A stretch of 64,000 nt of DNA from Cohnella rhizosphaerae (GTDB lineage: Bacteria > Bacillota > Bacilli > Paenibacillales > Paenibacillaceae): the NCBI RefSeq assembly GCF_029525575.1, contig NZ_JAPDIA010000001.1:558001-622000 (forward strand). Direction: 5' to 3'. Under the pieces are notes generated by a model. The model was given only the letters and a program-made list of their open reading frames with translations, did not search any database and was not told the DNA's origin. Position 1 is the first letter of the stretch; every line of letters starts with the position of its first letter. Below are positions 55,002 to 64,000 of the stretch, one piece after another. The translations under genes were made by a program, and so were the position numbers.

Positions 55002-56957
55002 ATGGCTACGATCCTTACGGTCGAACATTTGACGAAAAGCTACGGGGACAAGGTCCTCTTTGAAGACATCTCCTTCGGCATCGAGGAAGGCGACAAAATC
55101 GGCATCATCGGCGTGAACGGCACCGGCAAGTCGAGCCTGTTGAAGGCAGTCGCCGGCCTTGAGCCTGCCGACGCGGGCCGGATCAGCGCGGCGGGGCGCA
55201 CGCGCATCCGCATGCTCGCGCAGGATCCTGCTTTCGCGCCCGGAGAGACGGCGCTCTCGCATGTGCTCGGCGGCGATTCGCCGCAGCTCGCCGCGCTGCG
55301 CGCTTACGCAGCCGCGCTCGAAGCGCTGGAGCGCGAGCCCGAGCGGGCCGGCCTGCAGGAGAAGCTGATCGCGGCCAGCCAGCGGATGGACGAGCTCGAC
55401 GCCTGGACAATGGAGACCGACGCCAAGACCGCACTGGCCAGGCTCGGCATCACGAGCTTCGAGATGCCCGTCGACACGATGTCCGGCGGCCAGCGCAAGC
55501 GCGTCGCGATGGCGGCCGCGCTCCTCCAGCCGTCCGATCTGCTCATCCTGGACGAGCCGACCAACCATATCGACAACGAGTCGGTCGCCTGGCTCGAGAG
55601 CATGCTCCAAAAGCGCCGCGGCGCCCTGCTCATGGTTACGCACGACCGTTACTTCCTGGATCGGGTGAGCAATCGAATCCTGGAGCTGGACCGCGGTCGC
55701 GCCTTCTCCTATGAAGCGAACTACAGCCGCTTTCTGGAGCTGAAGCTCGAACGCGAGGAGCGCGAGGCGGCTTCCGAGGCGAAACGCAAAAACCTGCTGC
55801 GCAATGAGCTGGCCTGGATCCGCCGCGGCGCGCAGGCCCGCTCCACGAAGCAGAAGGCGCGCATCGACCGGTACGAGGCGCTGAAGGCGAACGCGCCCAA
55901 AGCATCGGCCGGCAAGCTCGACATTTCGATCGCCTCCTCCCGGCTCGGCCGCAAGATCGTGGAGCTTGAAGATGTGTCCAAGCGTTACGGCGATCGCACG
56001 CTGATCGACGGCTTCAGCTATACGGCCGTGCCGGAGGACCGCGTCGGCATCGTCGGCCGCAACGGTACCGGCAAGTCGACGCTGCTCAAGCTGATCGCCG
56101 GCCGACTGCAGCCGGATGGCGGCTTGGTGGAGCTCGGCGACACCGTCCGGATCGGCTGGTTTTCCCAGGAGCACGAGGAAATGGACGAGAGCCTGCGAGT
56201 CATCGAATATATCCGCGAAGGCGCGGAGCAGATCACGACGGCGGAGGGCGAACAAATCTCGGCCGCGCAAATGCTGGAACGCTTCCTGTTCCCGCCTTCG
56301 GCGCAGTGGACCCCAATCTCCAGACTGTCCGGCGGGGAAAAGCGCCGGCTGCAGCTGCTGCGCGTACTGACCGAAGCGCCGAACGTACTGCTGCTCGACG
56401 AGCCGACCAACGATCTGGACATCGCGACGCTGTCGGTGCTCGAGGACTATCTGGATGACTTCCCCGGCGTCGTGTTCGTCGTCTCGCACGATCGCTACTT
56501 CCTCGACCGGACGGTCGATCGCATCTTCGGGTTCGAAGGCGGCGGCGTCATCCGGCAGCATACGGGCAACTATTCGGATTATCAGGCGTATGCGGAAAAG
56601 CAACAATCGCTCGAAGCTGCGGCACAAAATACTGCGACGGCGAAAAAAACGGCTGCGCCAGCTCCGGCTGACTCGGCTTCCGGCGGTGCCGCCGACGCGC
56701 GCGCAACCGGCAAAGCGCTGAAAATGTCTTACAAGGACCAAAAGGACTACGAGCAAATCGACGGCTGGATCGCCGAGGCCGAGGCGCGAATGGCCGATCT
56801 GGGCAGGCAGATGGAGGACGCGGCAAGCGACTCCTACCGGCTGCAGCAGCTCACGACGGAGCTGTCCGAGCAGGAGGCCAAGCTGGATGGCCTGCTCGAG
56901 CGCTGGACGGAGCTGAACGAGCTCGCCGAGGCGATCGCCGCGCAGAAGAAAAACTGA
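55002..56957 (+). CDS. ABC-F family ATPase (Uup/YfmR-like)
   Basis: 651 residues from ATG 55002. Two ABC domains without membrane parts: Walker A GVNGTGKSSLLKAV near 37 and GRNGTGKSTLLKLI near 350; signatures MSGGQRKRV near 160 and LSGGEKRRL near 445; Walker B LLILDEPTNHID and LLLDEPTNDLD. The linker (residues 240-310) contains YSRFLELKLEREEREAASEA, then RRGAQARSTKQKARI, the ribosome-contacting P-site tRNA interaction motif. C-terminal coiled coil about 575-648 as in Uup. Likely a translation factor acting on stalled ribosomes. The Ala-rich insert near 555-585 is low complexity. Monocistronic with its own terminator. Confidence 0.93.
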   Translation: MATILTVEHLTKSYGDKVLFEDISFGIEEGDKIGIIGVNGTGKSSLLKAVAGLEPADAGRISAAGRTRIRMLAQDPAFAPGETALSHVLGGDSPQLAALRAYAAALEALEREPERAGLQEKLIAASQRMDELDAWTMETDAKTALARLGITSFEMPVDTMSGGQRKRVAMAAALLQPSDLLILDEPTNHIDNESVAWLESMLQKRRGALLMVTHDRYFLDRVSNRILELDRGRAFSYEANYSRFLELKLEREEREAASEAKRKNLLRNELAWIRRGAQARSTKQKARIDRYEALKANAPKASAGKLDISIASSRLGRKIVELEDVSKRYGDRTLIDGFSYTAVPEDRVGIVGRNGTGKSTLLKLIAGRLQPDGGLVELGDTVRIGWFSQEHEEMDESLRVIEYIREGAEQITTAEGEQISAAQMLERFLFPPSAQWTPISRLSGGEKRRLQLLRVLTEAPNVLLLDEPTNDLDIATLSVLEDYLDDFPGVVFVVSHDRYFLDRTVDRIFGFEGGGVIRQHTGNYSDYQAYAEKQQSLEAAAQNTATAKKTAAPAPADSASGGAADARATGKALKMSYKDQKDYEQIDGWIAEAEARMADLGRQMEDAASDSYRLQQLTTELSEQEAKLDGLLERWTELNELAEAIAAQKKN

Positions 56958-56973
56958 AGGCGGAATCGACGAA

Positions 56974-57007
56974 GGACCGGATCGATCGCGAGATCGCCGG
57001 TCCTTTT
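56974..57007 (+). terminator. terminator after ABC-F gene
   Basis: GGACCGG...CCGGTCC stem with inner GATC pairs, followed by TTTTG. Confidence 0.85.
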
Positions 57008-57033
57008 GTAGGGTGAAGGATATATCCGATAAT

Positions 57034-58019
57034 CTAATCCAACTCAACTTTGACTGCCGTATAAGACGATGTCCACATGCCCGCTATCCAGGCCTTTATA
57101 TTTTTCCCGACCGTCCCTTGACTGAACACGGGCTCTGATTCTGCTCCGTCCACGAGCAGCTTTGCGTCCTCAAAAAGCGAGACGACAAGGGGGGTATTCT
57201 CTCGCTACGCCGCGAAACTCCCCCCGACACTTCGATCGTTTTGCGATCCTGGTCGACTTTCGTTACGACGCCTCGAATGTCCGGGTCGCGAGTGCAGCAT
57301 TCGACGACATCCAGCTGTAATGGAAATTCCTCGCCCGCGATCCGGTACATCGCAGCCCTGACGGCGGCGAGCTCCGTATCGCCGAGCTTCCTCTCCACAT
57401 CCCCGTAACTCCGGATTTGTATCGCCACCCGCCCGTTTACAACGTCGCCGCTCAGCGGCATCACGCCCATACCGTCCATGAGCTCTTCATGGCGCTCGAA
57501 GACGGCTTCCATCCAATGCGCCAGACGCTCGTCGGGCGATTGCTCTTCCTTTTCGGCTCTTTCATAATGTACGCGCACGGTCAAAGCGGGTTTGCTTACC
57601 GCAATGCTGGCGCCGAGCGGCAGACTCACCGGTCTGAGCGGGACATACAGCGTACCGGCGCTCATCGAAGCAGGCTGGCTTAACAAATAATTCTCGCCGT
57701 TAAAGACGAATTGGGAGGCGCCCGTCGTGATCGTGGCGGTTGAGCCGTCTAACGTCGCAGTCGCGGTACGCGTGCTGTCGTCCCAACTCACCTGCCCGCC
57801 AAGCGCGGCAAAAAAAGCACGAAAAGGCACGACCGTCTGTCCTTTCCAAAGCTTCGCAGGGATCCGGACGCCCGCCTCCTCGCCGACGGTCACGATCACC
57901 TGGACCGGCGTTTGAGCTGCGGCGCTCGTGGCAAGCGCGGGAACGGCAGCGGCCGAAGCGATCCCGGGCAATGACAGGAGCAAAGCGGCGATCGCCATCC
58001 ACAACAACCTATGTTTCAT
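57034..58019 (-). CDS. secreted copper-amine-oxidase-N-domain protein (frameshifted twice)
   Basis: The ATG at 58019 follows GGGGCGAGGAGGATG. Signal peptide LLWMAIAALLLSLPGIASAA, cleaved near 27. CuAO N-domain about 45-150 (IPAKLWKGQTVVPFRAFFAA, LGGQVSWDDSTRTATATLDG). A second region (RLAHWMEAVFERHEELMDGM) has no assigned fold. Near the end the frame breaks at six C (57230-57235) and again at six G (57189-57194); shortening each by one restores SGEFRGVAREYPLVVSLFED and carries the protein to 57034, with AKLLVDGAESEPVFSQG. Without correction it ends 62 bases earlier in a nonsense tail. Confidence 0.8.
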
Positions 58020-58222
58020 CCTCCTCGTCCCCCCGCCGTTTCTGGTAGTGACTCCAGCATAGATGGAATTTTTAAACATAACAAGATGTCGATTTCCGTT
58101 TTTTTCATCGATAAATAGATAAATCGACTCAGATACGTCGTGCTCGCCATGCGTCCGACGGTTCACAAAACCGCGGCCGGACGGTAAAATAAAGCTATAT
58201 TTGGAAGGAGCGGAGAACGCGA

Positions 58223-58750
58223 ATGACGATTCGAACGATACTGCCGTTCGGCGATGAGCTGCTGCGGAAAAAGTCGAAGCCTGCCGACGGCATCACGCCG
58301 CGCATCGAGAAGCTGCTGGACGACATGGCGGAAACGCTGTACGCGACGGACGGACGAGCCGGACTGGCGGCGCCGCAGATCGGCATTTTAAGGCGGGTGA
58401 TCGTCATGGACTGCGGCGACGGGCTGATTGAGCTGGTAAATCCGGAGATATTGGAAATGAAGGGCGAGCAGGTCGGCGCCGAAGCGTGTCTGTCCTTTCC
58501 CGGCTATGCGGGCATCGTCAAGCGGGCCAACGAGATCACGATCACGACGCTGAGCCGGCAAGGCGAGACGGAGACGATCCATGCGGACGGCTTTTTGGCC
58601 CGCTGCATCCAGCATGAGATCGACCACCTCGACGGCATCCTCTTTATCGACCGCGTTCACGGCGCCACCCTGTACCACGAGGAAAACGGGGACAAAATCT
58701 CGATCCATCAAGTGAGGAAAATCGCGGGTCCGCCGCCTGAAGGCCGCTAG
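58223..58750 (+). CDS. def: peptide deformylase
   Basis: 175 residues; ATG at 58223 with AAGGAGCGG upstream. Motif 1 GLAAPQIG near 49, motif 2 EACLSFPG near 88 (family EGCLS; here Ala replaces Gly), motif 3 QHEIDHLDG near 132 giving the metal-binding His pair and catalytic Glu. Removes the N-formyl group from new proteins. A single gene here, not next to fmt/priA. Confidence 0.95.
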   Translation: MTIRTILPFGDELLRKKSKPADGITPRIEKLLDDMAETLYATDGRAGLAAPQIGILRRVIVMDCGDGLIELVNPEILEMKGEQVGAEACLSFPGYAGIVKRANEITITTLSRQGETETIHADGFLARCIQHEIDHLDGILFIDRVHGATLYHEENGDKISIHQVRKIAGPPPEGR

Positions 58751-58819
58751 CCCTTTAATGACTTCCATTCCAAGCCTCCAAAGGGGAATACCCGTCTGAT
58801 TGCCAACAAATTCAGTTCC

Positions 58820-61800
58820 ATGCTCGGCCGGTTCGCCGGCCAGGGAGCGGGGAACGGCGGCGAGTACGCGAAGGTTGCGCTGCTGTTCCTCTATTTTTTC
58901 TGCACGGTCGCCGCCTCCATTCTGGGCAGAACGGCCGCCGACGCGCTGTTCCTAAGCCGTTTCGACAACGCCGCGTTGTCCGGCATGTATTTGCCGCAGG
59001 CGGCGACGATGATCCTGACCAGTCTCGTCTTCCAGCGGTACGCCCACCGCGTCCGGATCGAGCGCCTGCTCTTCGGACTGCTCCCGACCGTCGCCGTCCT
59101 CATCCTCGTCTCCCGTATCGGCGTCGGCCTCGAGCTGGGCTGGGTTTTCCGCACGATTTATGTCGGCTATGACGTGTTTAACTTTCTGATGATCGTCTGC
59201 TTCTGGCAGTTCGCGACCTCGGTGCTCGACCAGCGCAAGGCAAAAAAAATGATCGGCCTGGTCGCCAGCGGCGGCACGCTCGGCACGGTGGCGAGCGGAT
59301 TCGGCATCCGCGGCATTGTCCCCGTCATCGGCACCTCCAATCTCTTGTACGTATTCGCCGCGCTCGTCGCGGCCGGCCTGGCGTTCGTGATCGCGATCGA
59401 CGCGCTGCGCGTCCGCGGCGTCGACAGGACGGCGAACGCGCCAGTATCCCCACCCCCGCCTTCCAAGGCGTCCGGGACTGCCGCGGGAAGGAATGACGGT
59501 CTGTTCAAAAATGTCCCCCACCTGAAATACATGATCCTGCTGGCGGCATCGGTCACGCTGTCGCTGACGCTGATCGACTATCAATTCAAGGTGCTGCTCA
59601 GGGAGACGCTGCAAAACGAAGCGCTCGCGGGCTTCATGGGCAGCTTCCAGGGCATATCCGGCATCGTCGGCCTGCTCGTCCAGGTCACCTTGTCCGGCTG
59701 GGTGCTCACGCGCTTCGGCGTTACGACGGCGCTGCTCGTCTTCCCCGTCACGCTCGCGGCCGCCAGCCTCGGACTCATTTTCCTGCCGGTGCTCGCGATG
59801 TCGGTCGTCGCCAAGGGCAGCGACAAGGTGCTCGGCGATACGCTCTACGCCTCCGCCAACCAGCTGATTATGTTCCCGGTCCCCCCGGCTTGGCGTTCCA
59901 AGGCCAAAAACTTCATGGACGGCATCGTGCGCAACGGCTCCAAGGGCCTCGCCGCGCTGCTGCTGCTCGTGCTCAGCCATTGGCTGGCGCCTTCGCAGTT
60001 CAGCTACATCGTCGCGGTTCTGCTCGGGATCGGGATCGTGTCCGGCCTCAAAATCAAGAAGGCCTACTTGCAGACGCTCATGTCGACCTTAAAAACCGGG
60101 CAGGACGATCCGCAGCGGGCCGAGCTCGACTTCATGGACCCGGCGAGCCGCGCGCTGCTCGCGGAAGCGCTGCGGCAACCCGACAAGCAGCAGGCGCTTT
60201 ACGCGCTCCGCTTGCTCAAGGACATCGACGCGTTCGATCTTAAGCCGTACCTCCCCGGGCTGCTGGCCCATCCGCATCCGCAGGTCGTAGCGGAGACGCT
60301 GGAATATATCGAACGGCTGCGGCCCGCCGGCCTGGAAGCGCGGCTGCTCGAGCTGCTCGGCGCGGACAACGGGCCTGTCCGGGCCAAGGCCATCCTGGCG
60401 CTGGCATCCTACATGGACGAAGCGCACCTGGATGAGATTACCGAACGGCTTGAGGACGAATCGGCTGACGTTCGGGCGGCGGCCATTGCCGCGCTGGTGA
60501 AGTATTTCGGCATCGAAGGCATGTATCGGTCTGTCGGCGTGCTCAAGCGGCTGACCGAGAGCGAGGTCGAAGCCGAACGGATGGCCGTCGCCTCCCTGTT
60601 CGGACAGATCGGCGTCCCCAGCTTCTACAAGCCGCTGCTCGGTCTGCTGCGGGACCAATCGAGCCAGGTCGCCGTTCGCGCGCTCGACTCCGCGGCGAAG
60701 CTGCGCGTGACCGCGTGCATCCCGCCGATCGCGGACCGGCTGGCTGACGGCGGCGCGCGGCGGCACGCCATTAAGGCGCTCGCGGCCTACGAGGAGTCGG
60801 TCATCGTCCCCGAGCTGCGCGCTTACCTCGGCCGGGAGGATATCGCCGTCCACCTCCCAGCCGTCTTCGAGCGCATCGGCACCCAGCCGGCAAGGGATAC
60901 GCTGCTAGACTTCTACGAATCGGCCGGCTACGCGCTGCGGGACCGCATACTCGAATCGCTGCTGCGCATGCAAAAGGAGCTGCCCGCCGTGCCGGTCGCC
61001 CTGGCCGAGCGGTACGCCCGGCTCGAGCTCGCGCTAGACGAGCAATACGGCGAGCATGGCGGCGCCCTCGCCGGCGATGCTGCCGGCTCCGAGCTGTCGG
61101 GCAGCATCGCCGAGATCCGCGCGGGCATCGTCCGACGGATCTTCCAGCTGCTCTCCCTTCTCTACGACGAGCGCGCGATGCAGGCCGTCTACGCGAATTG
61201 GACCGAGGGCGACGGCCAGCGTCAGGCCAATGCCATCGAGGTCATCGACCAGACGGTCCAAGGTTCGCTGCGAGGTCCGCTGCTCAAGCTCATGTCGGCG
61301 TCACGGGAATTGGCCCCCCTCGAAGACGGCGAATGCGGCGCCGCACTGGGCATGGCTCGCCGCGCAAGGCGACGCTTGGCTCTCGCAGCTCGCCGCGTAC
61401 GAACGCGCCAGGCGCGAAGGCATCCCCGCGGATCCCGGAGCCGCGCGGCAAGTCGAGCAGGTTCGGCTGCTCAAGAAAATCAGCCTGTTCCAGGGCGTGC
61501 CGCGCGCCGAGCTGGCCGCGCTTGCGGATACGCTGCAGCCGGTGACGGCGGCGGCGGGCGACGCGATTATCCGGGAAGGCGAGCCGGGCGATTGCCTGTA
61601 CATGATCGAGAGCGGCAAGGTCGGCGTCTTCAAAGGCGGCGCGCGCGTGCACGAGCTCCGGAGCGAGGAATATTTCGGCGAGATGGCCGTACTGACCCAC
61701 GGCGCGAGGACGGCCACGATCGCGGCCGAGGAGGACGTTCGGCTGTGGAAACTGGACTCCGACGTCTTCTACGAGCGGATGATCGACCGGCCGAGCATGG

Positions 61801-62606
61801 CGGTCGAGATGATGAAGCTGCTATCCCGTCGGATCAGGGATGCGCTTGGCGCTGCGGGAGCGGGCGTAGGTGCGATTGGAGCAGGCGCGGTTGGAGCAGG
61901 CGCGGTTGGAGCAGGCGCGGTTGGAGCAGGCGCGGTTGGAGCAGGCGCGGTTGGAGCAGGCGCGGTTGGAGCAGGCGCGGTTGGAGCAGGCGCGGTTGGA
62001 GCAGGCGCGGTTAGAGCAGGCGCGGTTGGAGCAGGCACAGCGACGGCAGGCGCAGTTGGGACATCTGCGGCCGCAACCGTTGGTGCCGCGGATGCCGTCG
62101 CCTCCAGCGCGGACGAGGCGGAACGCGAAGCGGCGGCTGCCGGTACGGGACGCGCCGGCGATTTCGATGCTGCCGGTACCGAAGCGACGTCCGGCAACGC
62201 GACGCTTGTCAGGCGCGTGCTGGTGCTTCAGCAAGTGCCGCTGTTTCAGCACCTGAGCACGGAAGGCTTCCTTGATCTCGCGCAGCTCGTGCAGGAGGAA
62301 GAATACGGACCCGGCAAGACGATCTGCAAAACGGGCGAGTACGGGGATACGCTGTACGCCGTCGTCGAAGGCGCCGTCGGCGTCCGCAGGGATGGCCGCG
62401 AGATCGCGAACCTGGGAAAAGGCGAGTATTTCGGGGAGATGGCGATTATCGACAGCGGCCCTCGCTCCGCGGATTGCGTCGCCATCACCCGCGCTTCCCT
62501 GCTAGCGCTGCGGAAGGAGCAGCTGCAGGCCTTCTGTTTCCGCGACGCGCAGGTGCTTCGCGGCATGATGCGGGTGCTCTCTGAACGCCTGCAAGGCATC
62601 GCATAA
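58820..62606 (+). CDS. NTT/MFS-type transporter fused to HEAT repeats and two cNMP-binding domains (frameshifted)
   Basis: About 1,262 residues once joined. Residues 1-415: eleven or twelve membrane helices resembling ADP/ATP-translocase (NTT)/MFS proteins ([37 protein letters not shown]). About 440-800: HEAT repeats ([36 protein letters not shown]). The frame breaks at six C (61314-61319); five restore [20 protein letters not shown]. Then a first cyclic-nucleotide-binding domain ([38 protein letters not shown]), an Ala/Gly/Val tandem linker, and a second ([36 protein letters not shown]). The start could lie a few codons upstream. Substrate and ligand are unknown. Confidence 0.83.
61868..62037 (+). 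repeat. 15-bp in-frame tandem repeat encoding AGAVG
   Basis: GAGCAGGCGCGGTTG repeated about eleven times between the two cNMP-binding domains, giving a glycine/alanine/valine-rich linker. One unit has A for G (GTTAGAGCAG) and the last is diverged (GGCACAGCG). Confidence 0.93.
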
Positions 62607-62612
62607 ACAAAA

Positions 62613-62655
62613 GAAACGGGATGAAGCGGCGTTATGCGCCTGCCTCATCCCGTTT
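62613..62655 (+). terminator. terminator after the transporter-HEAT-cNMP gene
   Basis: AAACGGGATGA pairs with TCATCCCGTTT around a 20-base loop and runs into TTCG. Confidence 0.75.
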
Positions 62656-62689
62656 TCGTTTACGTTTTTGAAGGTACTTGTTTCTACTT

Positions 62690-63262
62690 AGTAACTCTTT
62701 CTCCAACCTATCCCGCTCGCTACCGAAGCTGGTCCCACTCAGGAACTCTTTCGCCAACCTCTCCCGCTCGCTACCGAAGCTGATCCCACTCAGGCACTCT
62801 TTCGCCAACCTCTCCCACTCGCTACCGAAGCTGGTCCCACTCAGGAACTCTTTCGCCAACCTCTCCCGCTCGCTACCGAAGCTGGTCCCACCCAGGAACT
62901 CTTTCGCCAACCTATCCCGCTCGCTACCGAAGCTGATCCCACCCAGGAACTCTTTCGCCAACCTATCCCGCTCGCTACCGAAGCTGATACCACTCAGGAA
63001 CTCTTTCGCCAACCAACCCCGCTCGCTACCGAAGCTGGTCCCACCCAGGAACTCTTTCGCCAACCTATCCCGCTCGCTACCGAAGCTGATACCACTCAGG
63101 AACTCTTTCGCCAACCAACCCCGCTCGCTACCGAAGCTGGTCCCACTCAGGAACTCTTTCGCCAACCTATCCCGCTCGCTACCGAAGCTGATCCCACCCA
63201 GGAACTCTTTCGCCAACCTCTCCCGCTCGCTACCGAAGCTGTCCCACTCAGTAACTCTTTCG
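62690..63262. repeat. 51-bp tandem repeat array, eleven units
   Basis: TACCGAAGCT occurs at 62721 and then every 51 bases without exception up to 63231 (eleven copies). Units vary at a few positions (CTGGT/CTGAT, CACTC/CACCC, CCTCTCC/CCTATCC/CCAACCC). Open on both strands as 17-residue repeats because 51 is divisible by three; on the minus strand the unit reads FGSERDRLAKEFLGGIS. No ribosome site is evident, so I do not call a gene. Confidence 0.92.
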
Positions 63263-63363
63263 CCAACCAATCCCGCCCTGCATGGAAGTTGTTTCTACCT
63301 GGAAACGCTTGTCGCACCTACGCTTGCCGGAACAAAGCTCCCCTGTCCGAAGCTGCCCGCGCG

Positions 63364-64000
63364 CTATTCGGCCACGGGGTCGCCTGCGCTCGGCGCCCGC
63401 TTCCCGAGCCATGCGCCTTGCTCGACCAGACGCGCTTGAAGCCAACTGACGTCGACTCCGCGGGAGGACGCGCCCGTTCGGCCCGCGATCGCGGCGGCCG
63501 TGCCTGCGGCCTGGCCCATCGCGAAGCAGTTTGGCATGACGCGAAGCGAGCCTTGGACGACGCGGTCGGCCGAAGCCGCGCGGCCGGGCACCCAGACGTT
63601 GTCCAGCCCTTGCGGGAGCAAGCAGCGATACGGCACGCCGTGGGACCGGCCCGGCGGCAGGTGCCGGATATCGATGCGGTCCTTGCTCGTCGCCATATGC
63701 ACGTCGATGAAGTAGGCGTTTCGCGCGATATCGTCCGAGAAGCTCCGCATTTCCAGGAAGTCCTCGGCCACCAGCATATAATCTCCGACGATGCGCCGCG
63801 TCTCGCGAATGCCCACCTGCTCCGCCGTAGCGACGAGATGCGCGTCCTCGAACCCCGGCACGTATTTCCTTAGAAAACGCAGCTGCGTCTGCACGATCTT
63901 CCTCCCCCTCGATCGCGCCTCGCGTGAGGTCCTCGGCTTTGGTGCCGTCGATACCGAACACATGCCCGAAGTTGACGCCCACGAGCTCGTTCGACGCCCA
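63364..64000 (-). CDS. FAD-dependent oxidoreductase, C-terminal part (frameshifted, truncated by window edge)
   Basis: Only the C-terminal part is in the window. From the edge the frame reads WASNELVGVNFGHVFGIDGT, breaks at five C on the plus strand (63904-63908; four restore EGRKIVQTQLRFLRKYVPGF) and continues with GIRETRRIVGDYMLVAEDFL, then VPYRCLLPQGLDNVWVPGRA and the FAD-contact end NCFAMGQAAGTAAAIAG. This matches the FAD_oxidored family often found beside carbohydrate-catabolic genes. No N-terminal dinucleotide motif is visible because it lies outside. 63263-63363 has no other feature. Confidence 0.82.
   Translation of the reverse strand, partial: GRRTSSWASTSGMCSVSTAPKPRTSREARSRGRKIVQTQLRFLRKYVPGFEDAHLVATAEQVGIRETRRIVGDYMLVAEDFLEMRSFSDDIARNAYFIDVHMATSKDRIDIRHLPPGRSHGVPYRCLLPQGLDNVWVPGRAASADRVVQGSLRVMPNCFAMGQAAGTAAAIAGRTGASSRGVDVSWLQARLVEQGAWLGKRAPSAGDPVAE

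Noticed and set aside
61769-62197. Pro/Ala/Thr-repeat protein on the minus strand (APTAP repeats)
   Set aside because: It is the reverse reading of the 15-bp repeat inside the cNMP-domain gene.
62690-63262. CRISPR array
   Set aside because: The whole 51-bp unit is repeated; no unique spacers and no cas genes.

Overview
The window looks like a chromosomal segment of a GC-rich, endospore-forming Firmicute of the Paenibacillaceae, most like Cohnella or Paenibacillus. The evidence is the gene set: the sporulation genes cmpA, yhcN and ydcC, the order ydcC-alr-ndoAI-ndoA, a T-box in front of thrS, a YesM/YesN two-component pair, an S-layer-homology (SLH) metallopeptidase and two copper-amine-oxidase-fold proteins. 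No species can be named from sequence alone.

Layout. 1-13.9 kb (minus strand) is a rhamnose/rhamnogalacturonan-type carbohydrate locus: a GntR/FCD regulator, GH106-like and GH78 rhamnosidases, an SDR, a zinc alcohol dehydrogenase, a YesM/YesN pair and an unrecognised 664-residue protein. 14-15.7 kb holds yhcN, a small secreted protein ending near an MPKTG motif, and a class D/F-type sortase. 15.8-18.0 kb is a four-gene SOS mutagenesis cassette behind two LexA boxes. 18.1-19.8 kb has small membrane ORFs and a dead Rpn-type nuclease/transposase. 19.9-27.2 kb is an AT-rich integrated element in tRNA-Leu(GAG), bounded by 70-bp direct repeats. It carries an integrase, an excisionase-like protein, a Rep_trans-type replication/relaxase protein, an XRE repressor with its operator region, a restriction-endonuclease/STAND-NTPase defence protein and a broken Mrr nuclease. 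27.2-32.0 kb has tRNAs, corA, an FAD oxidoreductase, sprT and cmpA. 32.1-46.7 kb has tex, a TetR regulator, the ndoA/ndoAI/alr/ydcC group, a 1,742-residue M4 peptidase with SLH domains and T-box-controlled thrS. 46.7-53.5 kb has an OmpR-type two-component system followed by a polyprenyl-phosphate glycosyltransferase operon. 53.7-64 kb has a MarR regulator, two identical tRNA-Lys(CTT) genes, an ABC-F ATPase, peptide deformylase, a very large transporter-HEAT-cNMP fusion and a partial FAD oxidoreductase.

Two window-wide patterns matter for anyone using this annotation. First, at least sixteen otherwise normal genes are broken by a single-base length change, nearly always one extra base in a run of identical bases. 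This includes housekeeping genes such as tex, and it points to homopolymer errors in the assembly more than to real pseudogenes; I give each as one gene and state the break point. Second, four unrelated intergenic sequences all show tandem repetition with the same 51-bp period (30.1, 35.2, 54.5 and 62.7 kb).
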